This document shows positions 1 through 7,863 of a DNA stretch of 11,148 nucleotides, one piece after another. A model generated the notes under the pieces. That model saw only the letters and a program-made list of their open reading frames with translations, was not told the DNA's origin and made no database searches. The number at the start of each line of letters is the position of its first letter. The stretch's first letter is position 1. Source of the stretch: Phoronis ovalis (taxonomy: Eukaryota > Phoronida > Phoronidae); contig JAOXYB010052145.1 of the NCBI GenBank assembly GCA_028565635.1, positions 423 to 11,570 on the forward strand, read 5' to 3'. Made by a program: the position numbers and the translations under genes.

Positions 1-93
1 AGCATATAATGTACAAAGCATATAATGTACAAAGCATATAATGTACAAAGCATATAATGTACAAAGCATATAATGTACAAAGCATATAATGTA
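1..93. repeat. 16-bp tandem repeat array
   Basis: The unit AGCATATAATGTACAA is repeated head to tail without visible mismatches, five full copies plus 13 bases of a sixth. It starts at base 1, so the array very probably continues to the left of the window. This is an AT-rich minisatellite; no coding role is seen. Confidence 0.97.
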
Positions 94-347
94 ATCGGTT
101 TCCTTATGTGCGCTTGTATCATAGTTTTAAAACTTTACTACCAGCATCAGCGTAAACAGAAAACCAATTAAAGTGCTTATTCCAAACGCTACCTTTGTCG
201 CACCATTGCAAGAGCATAGATTGGTACCTACAATGTGGAACAAATTGCTCTTACTATATTGGTCTACCGAATACTAGAGCGAATTTCTGTTATAAATGTA
301 ATTATTAAAAATACCATTTAAACACTTGAACTACTCTGTAAAGTGTA
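94..347. other. Non-coding spacer
   Basis: This stretch lies between the minisatellite and the possible fifth exon of the YHYH gene. No open frame with a credible start or splice borders was found. No canonical AATAAA is present on the minus strand, only an AGTAAA-type variant near 132, so the true 3' end of the neighbouring gene is not fixed by sequence here. Confidence 0.5.
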
Positions 348-469
348 CTAATAATCTGGAATCTCTAAGGTTACGATTGTGTGCATGGCTAGGACTTCGC
401 TAACCTTTGGAAAAGCTTTCCCGTTGTACTTTACGTTTAATGGTATGTGTGAAGAAACATTGCATTTGT
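348..469 (-). CDS. Possible alternative fifth exon of the YHYH gene
   Basis: On the minus strand the acceptor TTATGTTGTTAG (G at 470) is followed by 122 bases. These read in frame from the donor ACG|GTAAGA inside exon 4 (exon end 595, intron 594-470, 125 bp, phase 1). The joined frame adds 40 residues containing KCNVSSHIPLN and GKAFPKVSEVLAMH before a TAG at 350-348. The junction codon becomes Asp. The added Cys could pair with the otherwise single Cys217 in NECDIV. Evidence for: strong donor, T-rich acceptor, matching phase. Evidence against: the unspliced frame also ends properly at 569, and no canonical AATAAA follows 348. The exon could be real, an alternative isoform or chance. Confidence 0.35.
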
Positions 470-568
470 CTAACAACATAACAATTTTAAATTCACATCA
501 TATGTGCACATTTGATGACACATGAAAATACTTGTATTTCCTATGTAACCACAAAGCATCGTAATATA

Positions 569-2330
569 TCATATCAGTATTCGACGAATCTTACCGTTTT
601 TACCAACAATATCACATTCATTACTTGCAGCATTCACACCTGTCTGACTGACAATAGTTCCTCTGTAACATCCTATAAGATAAGGGAGTTGCCGCGTAGC
701 ACGATAACGGTATTGACCACCTTGAGTATGCCCATGACATCTGAAGAAAAAGTGTCGCAGTATTAACATTATTAGCATTAGCTTTATGAATAGTACATGT
801 ATATAATGCTGGTATGAAATTAGCATCGTTACTGCATGGTACTACTGTCAATATATGCAGCAGCCAAAGCTAGTTTTAGGCATGCAGGTATATCATTGTG
901 ATATCATATACATCATATCAAAATAAATAATCTTTCAAGGATCTCTTTGTGTACTGAAGTCTATATTCACAAATGTAGCATGATTAAAAAAATATTAGAC
1001 AGGCGGAGCTGATATAAATTTATCTGGACATTATTTCACATCCGCTTTTTAACAATGTAAATATTTAGGGAGTTTGGTTATTACTATTGGAAAATTTTAA
1101 TTTGAATCAAAGCATATACTATGTATTAAACGTTCTACAAGCTAAAATGTCATGCCAATTGCTGTCATATAAATCAGCCTTCTGCGATCACTTGCATACC
1201 CATCTAAATCTTCAGAAGTTAGTTCTACGTTGCCTGTAGTCTTTGGTCCGTATATTGGATAACCGTCTAAAGCTATGCCTATGAATTCATCCACCGTGTT
1301 ATTGTAAACACAGTCCATTAACTGGTGGTAGTGATATGTACCCCTGTTATCGGCATGTCCATCACAACTGTAAAAATTCAAAGGTATATTGCTAGTAAAA
1401 CAAACATCATCAAGTTTATAATCTGATATCCAAAAGTTATAAAAACATATTCTATTTATATTCTTGCACCTTGGGTCTCCTATCTCATGTTGCAAATTAC
1501 AAGTGTTATGGACCCACAGTTACAGATTTCAGATAAAATGGATTATTATTTTTTTCATTAGCGGTGATGACGTACCTGTCAAATGTTTCGGCGTGTTCAC
1601 CTTCAACAGCGTTATACCCCTCCACCGTCAGAGGATTATACATGGCGACTCCATTCCTTGTAATACCAATAATTCCCATAGGCAAACAATATGGCCTTGT
1701 GGCGAAGGTTGGAATTTTGGGCACCTAGATCAAATGCATTTTTTTAACAAACCAAAGCTTTATAAAAATCTGAAAATGTGTAGTTTTTCAGAAACAACCA
1801 GGAAGGAAACCTGATTTTCCTGCAGATGAAACATAACGGATATAAAGAATAAAATTGGGTAAGCAAAACAAGTACGAGTCTGGCAAAGGTGAACTACTAA
1901 CTCCAAATCCCGTGTTTTCATGATCAGTGCCACAAATAACTTATAGGAGTTCCCACGGGATTTTAATTGTAGCTTTACTGTTTTATTATAGCCAAACCTA
2001 TTGTTAGCATACCTTTGCATACTGATCATACAAGAAGTGGACAAAATAAATTATAATTCGACTGTTATTGCAAATTGCTTTTCTACATATTAGTATGTTA
2101 TTAATCTGCATTTGTGCCTTTACCTGAAGCCTGTAGTTTTTATCTCTTGCTGTGTTTGGATTGACTACTTGGGTGTTGTGGTCTGGTAGGCCAGTTGCTT
2201 GAATGACATAATTTGTTGCATCACTTTGATCTGCAGTTGCTCCATTAGAAAAGTCAGCGAGTTCCGATGAGGTTAGAGCATGTCCTCTACAGATGACAGC
2301 GAGAACTATAGGTATTGTTAAGAGTTGCAT
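569..2330 (-). CDS. Secreted YHYH-domain protein, four coding exons
   Basis: Exons on the minus strand are 2330-2124 (207 nt), 1724-1576 (149), 1367-1200 (168) and 740-569 (172, TGA at 571-569). Introns are 2123-1725, 1575-1368 and 1199-741, all GT-AG (donors GTAAAG, GTACGT, GTATGC), in phases 0, 2 and 2. The product has 231 residues. Residues 1 to about 18 (MQLLTIPIVLAVICRGHA) are a signal peptide, so the protein is predicted to enter the secretory pathway. Family hallmarks follow: NYVIQATGLPDHNT (about 41-54), a CLPMGIIGITRNGVAMYNPL block spanning 82-101, EGYNAVEGEHAETFD (104-118), CDGH then YHYH at 130-133, FIGIALDGYPIYGP (147-160), CHGH at 176 and LIGCYRG (196-202). The two C-x-G-H units look like an internal repeat; the second carries YRYR where YHYH would be expected. 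The start ATG is the first in frame and has A at -3. Biochemical function of the family is not established. An alternative C-terminus is possible through a donor at 594. Confidence 0.9.
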
Positions 2331-2452
2331 TCTCCTAAAACACGCAAAAACTTTATATTGCTTCACAGCAGAAACATCAGTAATAGCAATGATATTGTGC
2401 GGATATTTGCAACATTTTCATTGCACTTTAAACTAAAACATAAAAGTCTTCG

Positions 2453-2470
2453 TATATATAGATCTATATA
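2453..2470 (-). promoter_or_regulatory. TATA-like box of the YHYH gene, within a 16-bp palindrome
   Basis: Minus-strand TATATATA covers 2460-2453, and TATATAGATCTATATA at 2455-2470 is a perfect palindrome. A start site about 30 bp downstream would fall near 2430, leaving a 5' UTR of about 100 nt before the ATG at 2330. That leader would hold a 14-codon upstream reading frame (2421-2377). TTTTAG just before the start could alternatively be an acceptor of a leader intron. The assignment rests on position and composition only. Confidence 0.4.
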
Positions 2471-2727
2471 CGATGTTCCTATTTACAGTTTATGTGCATC
2501 CATCCCCCGGCATCCATCCGGTTCTTTAGAACTAGTAAGACGGTAACGCAGGTTTTTCATCAAGGAAGTTTGTTAGGATTCTCGAGTAAGATTACTAGAG
2601 GGAACGAAATTGATAGCTAAGTTAAAGCTAAAAAAACTTAAAATGTTATGAGTTTGAAAAACAGGGAATCTCTTGAAGTCTTGCAATAATATAGACGAGT
2701 TTAGAGTTGTTCTTCAAGTTGACTCGG
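2471..2727. other. Non-coding spacer upstream of the YHYH gene
   Basis: AT-rich sequence with no supported coding frame on either strand. It would carry any proximal regulatory sites of the minus-strand YHYH gene, but no clear motif is recognised. Confidence 0.45.
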
Positions 2728-2806
2728 CGGAGTTTGTTAAAGGTACATGATATGTTTGAAATTATAGATATTTAGCAATGCAATGTATGCATCTTTTCAA
2801 ACTTCT
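2728..2806. repeat. 79-bp direct repeat, copy 1
   Basis: The 79 bases starting CGGAGTTTGTTAAAGG and ending TTCAAACTTCT recur identically at 3402-3480. The copy contains inverted arms GTTTGAAA (2754-2761) and TTTCAAAC (2795-2802) that could form an 8-bp stem around a 33-nt loop. Perfect identity next to diverged neighbours suggests a recent duplication, gene conversion or a dispersed element. Confidence 0.95.
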
Positions 2807-3401
2807 GACATTAAAATATCCCCACTTTCTGTCAACGAAACTTGTGAAACCTAACTTATAGATGTCGGTTCATTTTCACGCTGTATATTTGCATAATGTC
2901 AGTTAGCACTGTGGTCCTTGGTTTCATAATTTTCAATACGTAATATATGCTTAACATCGAACTGAAATACTGGGAAATCAATAATCATCTTCTATACGTA
3001 TGATAGTATATAACACTTTTGTAAAGTTAAAGTCAGACTATGTACTATAGGAGGAGTAAGTGCTAGGTAATCTAGCTACCTACAGGAAATATGTGTGTTT
3101 TTACCTGACCTGATAAAGGTGTACTTGCTCATAAAATCTCTGTTAAATAGTCGTTAGATACCTGTTTTTTCCAGATTTAAAGATCGCCAAATTGGATTGG
3201 TACTGTTCACATATATCAAACACCTCTTGATGTATGTCAGACTAAGGTACTATTTAATGTTTGACACGTGATTCCTTACAGTCTCGTGACAAATGAATAG
3301 AATATTGATTCTACTAACAAGCCGCGTGACATAATGAATATTTTTAAGGATTTACTTATACTATTACTTAGGATTTATCAATTGTTTACATTATATTATT
3401 A
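2807..3401. other. Spacer between the two 79-bp repeats
   Basis: These 595 bp lie between identical direct repeats. No open frame of note is seen, and no primer-binding site matching a tRNA end, no polypurine tract and no flanking target duplication were recognised. A miniature LTR-type element is therefore only one option. The sequence otherwise looks like ordinary AT-rich intergenic DNA. Confidence 0.5.
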
Positions 3402-3480
3402 CGGAGTTTGTTAAAGGTACATGATATGTTTGAAATTATAGATATTTAGCAATGCAATGTATGCATCTTTTCAAACTTCT
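3402..3480. repeat. 79-bp direct repeat, copy 2
   Basis: This copy is identical to 2728-2806. Beyond the repeat both copies run into a similar TTAAAATAT stretch after about seven to ten unrelated bases, hinting that the original unit was slightly longer. The sequences on the 5' side (GTTGACTCGG versus TATATTATTA) are unrelated. Confidence 0.95.
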
Positions 3481-3889
3481 TTTTTAAAATATTTGTTTTT
3501 GACGCCCGTTATTATTTTGGACAACAAATATTGGTGTAAGTGTATAAAATTTATAGAAATGTCTACGTATGAATTTATCAATGCACTGTTTTAGTTCGAA
3601 TGTACCTACATGTACTGCATGTAGACCTGCCCATGATTCTTCAATCATAAGCGAATTATTCTTGCTGAGTATAACGTAGATGTATCAATAAATCGGCAAA
3701 AAATATTGAAGGTAACTACATAACTTTTAATAAAGTGAAATTTTAAAAACTAGAGACCAGTTTATGAGACATATATGGAGACTGTTTTTTTCAAAAGATC
3801 CAATGCTATACTTGGTGCGAGGTCTTAAATTTCTCAAAACAGGGATTTTCTCTCAAAATGGCCATCTGAATGGTCATGTGATCACGTGA
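3481..3889. other. Non-coding spacer
   Basis: AT-rich sequence with a small perfect inverted repeat CTACATG-TACTG-CATGTAG at 3606-3624 and a CACGTG E-box-like hexamer near 3884. No gene is supported. Confidence 0.45.
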
Positions 3890-4408
3890 GAGACACAGCA
3901 TTGGTCACTGCTTGCTTCACTCAAGTACAGATCCTTTATAGTGCTTTTCCTAACTACCGTTTGCAACCAAGTGCAACCCTGTGGTATAGTGGTATTTAGT
4001 TTGTGTCGTCGCATTTTATATATTGAGGCATTAGTTATGCAGCAAAGGTATTACAGCATTAGCTTGAATCGCAGCGGGTACATTCAAATTTTAAAACGCC
4101 AACGCTTGTGTCAGTACTGGGCTACTAACGGCGAAAACTAAATGAGAACAGAAAACTTCATGCTTTAAAAGTTTGTTATGACTGTGTTATTGACTATTTT
4201 TCTATCAATGTTCAAAAAACACCCTTTATATTCTTAGAAGAAATTTATTTCTTGTCATCGTCTTCGTCTGCTTGTAGACGTTGCCACAGTTCAAACTCTA
4301 AAATGGATAAGAAATAGTACAATTAGGACGGGTTAATATATAAAACTCTTAAACTATGTAGACTTATTCAAAAACGTTCCCTGGGATAGACTTTTTGGAA
4401 TATTACAG
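3890..4408. other. Spacer with one long open stretch, doubtful exon
   Basis: On the plus strand 3890-4141 is open for 83 codons with no in-frame ATG before a hydrophobic run FIVLFLTTVC. A donor-like GTG|GTATAG after base 3983 would end the frame in phase 1, which fits the acceptor at 4408. On the minus strand a T-rich acceptor at about 4283 leads to a 16-codon acidic tail ending in ADEDDDKK, with its stop overlapping AATAAA at 4249-4244. Neither chain is firmly supported. Confidence 0.25.
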
Positions 4409-4545
4409 CCTTACCTAACAAACCGGTGGACTCGAATAGTCAATCCGCACTCGCGCACCCTGTTTCCTATCATTCGGAAGTGCGAATTGACGATTCGAGT
4501 TCACGCTGGTTAGGTATAGGCCTGCATTTAGCACGCTCTGATCAT
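4409..4545 (+). CDS. Possible internal exon, strand undecided
   Basis: On the plus strand this patch follows ATTACAG and ends at CAT|GTAAGT. It reads openly for 45 codons (from LPNKPVDSNSQ to GLHLARSDH), with stops only outside the splice borders. A phase-compatible acceptor at 4950 would add a short ending TICSLRREEQFTKCK and a stop. The patch is GC-richer than its surroundings, as an exon would be. The minus strand is also open here (about 4558-4416) and followed by a donor-like TTAG|GTAAGG, so strand cannot be decided by eye. No homologous family is recognised. It may be an exon, an old pseudogene fragment or chance. Confidence 0.25.
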
Positions 4546-5335
4546 GTAAGTCATCCAAACTACTAACGAATAATCGAATTGAAGCAATAGTTTCTATATA
4601 CAATTATAACTATGTTATAATCTTCTCAAAAGTTAGAGTTACATGCTATGGAAGTACAACGAAGATACGTTTCATTAAAATGTAAAACGTGCTATTAATT
4701 TATAGATTATATGTATTTTTTTTTTATTGTAAAATATAATAAGTTTTTGTGCCTATATTGTAGAAAGTTTCTTAGCCGGTCTTTGCATCAATATGTCGCA
4801 TTATTTGTTATGCTACAGCGATTTAACTGCGCAAGGCAAGTGTATGTATTATGCTGGCTATTGACTAACACACATTTCAGAAAATAATATATATTATATA
4901 TAAATAGGATTTATTCCAAGCACGAAATAGTAAAATCCCATGCAAACTACAGACGATATGCAGTCTTCGACGAGAGGAGCAATTCACCAAGTGTAAATAA
5001 TTGATTATCATTATTATATTATAAGTATAAATGAAGCGAAATCAGCAATGCTATATAACACTTACTATCAAGAATGGCTGCTTTGCTGTCGGCGTCAGAT
5101 TCTTTAACGATTTCATTAACAAGGTTGTCTTCCTAGAATTATATGTAAACAGATATGCTGAAGAAAAAACATGTAGAATTGTAGTAAGACAAACATTCAA
5201 CGAAACACAAAAAGAATCCACTTGAATTATAATAAATACAATATTTCGTGCTTAAATGCTTTTGTATTTTTCAACAATTACTTTGCAATTGAATAAGTAT
5301 CTGGTATTTCAGAAAATTAGAAAATCAGTCGTTCT
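4546..5335. other. Mostly non-coding spacer
   Basis: AT-rich with homopolymer T near 4715-4726. One small exon-like unit is seen on the minus strand at 5132-5066: acceptor TTCTAG, 67 open bases, donor ATA|GTAAGT, reading EDNLVNEIVKESDADSK and four more residues. Its phase does not join any good neighbour except through a weak acceptor near 4524, so it is not called as a gene. Confidence 0.35.
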
Positions 5336-5341
5336 TTTATT
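5336..5341 (-). terminator. Candidate poly(A) signal of the cationic peptide gene
   Basis: AATAAA on the minus strand lies about 220 bp downstream of the TGA of the peptide gene, with no earlier exact copy between. The distance suits a short 3' UTR. Confidence 0.4.
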
Positions 5342-5559
5342 GGGACCCGTACATTTTAAATTTTTGAGAACTATTGCGTTCCAAGATTTATCCGATACGA
5401 GGGTTCACACTTAATTACAGCAAATTTAATAAAGCAATATGTGTATCGAAAAATATTACGGTAAGTCAAAAAAAAATGTCAGACTTTGTTTTTAAAAAAA
5501 TGATAGTAAAAGGAATACTTTTAACAAAAATATACAGTAATAAAATTTCCTGTACACTA

Positions 5560-5745
5560 TCACTTTAAGAGACGCCTAGTTGCTATAAGACGTCTTACCA
5601 GGCCTCTTTTGCAATTGGGATGGTAGCAATTACGGCGCCGGAAGAATCTTCTCGCTCTCATCCGGCCCCAGGCAGTCACTGAACTTTCCAAAAGGATGCT
5701 TAATACCAACGTAAACAACAACAGATAAGCCGCAGATTGCTTCAT
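5560..5745 (-). CDS. Secreted arginine-rich cationic peptide precursor
   Basis: The frame encodes 61 residues from ATG (5745, with A at -3) to TGA. Residues 1-25 (MKQSAAYLLLFTLVLS to SSVTA) form a textbook signal peptide with VTA at the expected cleavage site. The remaining 36 residues begin WGRMRARRFFRRR, contain CYHPNC, and end VRRLIATRRLLK. They hold 12 Arg and 2 Lys and no acidic residue, so the charge is about +14. Such short, secreted, strongly cationic segments are typical of host-defence peptides, and membrane-active antimicrobial action is an inference from composition. The two cysteines, four residues apart, could form one small disulfide loop. Oddity: CTG|GTAAGA at 5599-5593 is a good donor, so the real product may splice away the last 14 residues; Arg-rich heads right after a signal peptide also occur in larger Cys-rich secreted proteins. 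No named family is recognised with certainty. Confidence 0.6.
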   Translation of the reverse strand: MKQSAAYLLLFTLVLSILLESSVTAWGRMRARRFFRRRNCYHPNCKRGLVRRLIATRRLLK

Positions 5746-5892
5746 GTTCACGTGTTATACTGTTCCCGGAATGATTCACAAAATTACAAACTAAAACTAA
5801 AAACCATGAAAACTAAATACGTCAGATAATGTTATGCTTAACGTTTCCTAATGAACGGCACCGTAGAAATAGTGAATAATCATTTTAATAAT

Positions 5893-5968
5893 TCTTACAT
5901 TTTCTCAAGACTAACTGTCACAATTGCAAACTTCAGAATCATCGCATGTATTGTTACCTTTATATATA
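5893..5968 (-). promoter_or_regulatory. Promoter and possible leader exon of the peptide gene
   Basis: Minus-strand TATATATAAAGG occupies 5968-5957. A start near 5935 would give a short leader exon ending at AAAT|GTAAGA (intron from 5898). T-rich AG acceptors near 5785-5780, just upstream of the ATG at 5745, could close a leader intron of about 110 bp. A CACGTG hexamer sits at 5749-5754, right beside the start codon. All elements are inferred from consensus and spacing. Confidence 0.4.
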
Positions 5969-6280
5969 GGGTCACCTATTTCTCAGTGCTTGCGGGAGAA
6001 GCTTTCTAGACCTCTGGTGCAAATGGCATGTGGTCCATCTAGCAAACTATCTTAATATTTATATCCTTAAACAATGTAGGAGTAACATAATGACTGTTTT
6101 GTATTGTGATTCAGTAACAGCAAATAACAATTCAGATGAACATTTGTTTAATTGACTGGAAGATTTCGGTTCAAAATCGAATAAGACAGAAGGAAACTAT
6201 TTCCTTTTCCTTATTCACGGATCAAAGTCGGGGTTCTCAAGACTCGAAAAAGGGTTCGTTTTTCTTTTCTAAAACCCTCA
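5969..6280. other. Non-coding spacer
   Basis: No coding frame is supported. A GGTTCAAAATC string near 6168 recalls a tRNA B box, but no matching A box or tRNA fold was found, so no SINE is called. Confidence 0.4.
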
Positions 6281-6363
6281 ATTGAATGAGGAAAATGGAA
6301 ACAGCCCACTTTCTCTTATTGAATAAAAAAAAGAAAATATTCCATTTTCCCTTATTCAATAAG
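6281..6363. repeat. Nested inverted repeat (fold-back)
   Basis: ATTGAATGAGGAAAATGGA at 6281-6299 is inversely similar to the segment at 6341-6360. Inside it, CTTATTGAATAA (6315-6326) is perfectly inverse to TTATTCAATAAG (6352-6363). A related TTCCTTTTCCTTATTCA block lies just upstream near 6201. The two alternative pairings suggest a small fold-back repeat or a remnant of one. Confidence 0.7.
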
Positions 6364-6421
6364 GAAAAATGAACTAATTTGTGATCACTCTTGGTCACAC
6401 CTACCTACCACAAAATTTAGT

Positions 6422-6565
6422 ATTATATACATTTATTATATACATTTATTATATACATTTATTATATACATTTATTATATACATGTATTATATACATTTA
6501 TTATATACATTTATTATATACATTTATTATATACATTTATTATATACATTTATTATATACATTTA
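6422..6565. repeat. 13-bp tandem repeat, eleven copies
   Basis: The unit ATTATATACATTT is repeated eleven times in tandem. The only change is in the fifth copy (6474-6486), which ends ACATGT. The open frame across it is a by-product of the repeat period and is not a gene. Near-perfect copies imply recent expansion. Confidence 0.97.
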
Positions 6566-6786
6566 CTTTAACTGAGATGTTCTCAGGTTCTTTTGCACAC
6601 TTTCATTTCCTACTACCTACAGTATGTAAACGATGCGCCCACATCTATATATTTAGTCTTCATAGTAAATATGAAATATTTGAATTATATAAATAATAGG
6701 TGGGAAGTAAAAACCGAGCGTTCTTTTATAGTTTAATTAAATCATAATAAGTAAAAAAATGATCATTAGGCGAGACAAAACTAAAG

Positions 6787-6898
6787 CTCGTTTAACAGGG
6801 CACGGCCGCTTCAAATTTTGGCGCTTTCACTTTTTTTTTAAAACTTGTATAACGGGCCTGATCGCTTCAAATTTCGGCATTTAATTTTTTAAATTTAT
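6787..6898. repeat. Diverged tandem duplication, unit about 56 bp
   Basis: Two adjacent segments (6787-6843 and 6844-6898) share the order C-T-gT-TAAC, GGGC, CGCTTCAAATTT, GGC and a T-run followed by A-rich bases. The second copy differs by scattered substitutions. It is an old local duplication of non-coding DNA. Confidence 0.75.
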
Positions 6899-7819
6899 TT
6901 TATTGTAAAAAAATCAGATTATCAATTATGTAGTAACATTTCTAATGTTTCTAATTATGATTCCCCGTTATGTACCAGCATTATTGAAGGTATGTGCATT
7001 GATGCATTTTGTGAGCTTCTGAAATTAAAATAATATCAAGAATTATACTTGTCAAACATGTTGTTTGTGGGCTAATGAAGCCAGTATTTCGTATTAATTG
7101 TACTGGCAATTATGTTTTCTCTGCATGTTTACTTAGTAACAAATAACACATAGTTTTGTAACACTATTACGATGACAGTAAATGTACCAGCATTACTGTA
7201 GCTAACGAGAACTTCTCATTCCCACTTCTGAACCAGTCACTATTCTAATTCATCTTGTTTGCTAAGCTAATTATTTTAATTTAGCAGGAACAATGATTGT
7301 TTTTATTTCATGTTTTCTTCAACAATTAACTTGTTTTCATGTTCTAACAGCCAATTGAATAAAACTAGCAGTTTTGTAAAATTTTGTTTTATTCTGTCTT
7401 TATGTCCTCTACAATATGATATAAGTTTATTTCGAACTAAATAAATCGTATAAAACAGTAAGGTGCAATGCAACATAAATGTATCTACTGGATTGTTATT
7501 TTAGACAGTTGGCCTAAGTACACCATAGCACGAGGCTTTGTTGACATATATAGTACCGGCATATTAATACACGTATTTTTTTCTTTTTTGGGGGGTCGTG
7601 GCGTTTTAATTTTGTATGTTTTGTAATGCCAACATGTTGTACTTTCTGACTAAAGCAATAAAATTCCAGAGATCACTACAATTGTTTAAAAATCAGAATT
7701 TGAATTCGGGCCTATTTGCCACAGGAATAGTGCTAACGTTCTAACGCGATTTTCTCAAAATCAGTATGGTCAAGACTGCACGAAAAATTAACTGGTAGTG
7801 TATGAAAGAGTGTACGCTC
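6899..7819. other. Long non-coding spacer
   Basis: No supported gene. The string TGTACCAGCATTATTG near 6972 returns almost unchanged near 7184, which may be a trace of an older duplication. A T-run followed by GGGGGG lies near 7577-7596, and AATAAA occurs near 7359 and 7657 on the plus strand without a coding frame to serve. Confidence 0.5.
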
Positions 7820-7863
7820 ACATTGTGAAGAGATAATAGTTACATTGTGAAGAGATAATAGTT
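7820..7863. repeat. 22-bp tandem duplication
   Basis: ACATTGTGAAGAGATAATAG plus two T bases is present twice in direct succession without mismatch, indicating a very recent slippage or duplication. Confidence 0.95.

Noticed and set aside
512-1814. Plus-strand frames opposite the YHYH exons
   Set aside because: They are antisense shadows; the minus-strand exons match a protein family with correct splice phases.
2728-3480. LTR retrotransposon
   Set aside because: Direct repeats are present, but there is no reverse transcriptase, integrase, primer-binding site, polypurine tract or target duplication.
3941-4141. Plus-strand frame of 66 codons with a hydrophobic stretch
   Set aside because: There is no ATG at its beginning (the first codon is GTG) and no firm splice acceptor; no family recognised.
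4415-4603. Minus-strand frame of 62 codons
   Set aside because: Its stop coincides with a donor-like site, the start has no supporting context, and the opposite strand is equally open. Kept only as part of the undecided exon patch.
5031-5225. Plus-strand frame of 64 codons starting at an ATG
   Set aside because: Codon content is A/T-driven, no motif or signal peptide is seen, and the same bases read better as a small exon on the other strand.
6165-6180. tRNA-like B box suggesting a SINE
   Set aside because: Only a partial GGTTCAAAATC match exists, with no A box at the right distance and no A-rich tail or target duplication.
6381-6575. Plus-strand frame rich in Tyr, Ile, His and Leu
   Set aside because: It is a translation of the 13-bp tandem array and has no coding meaning.
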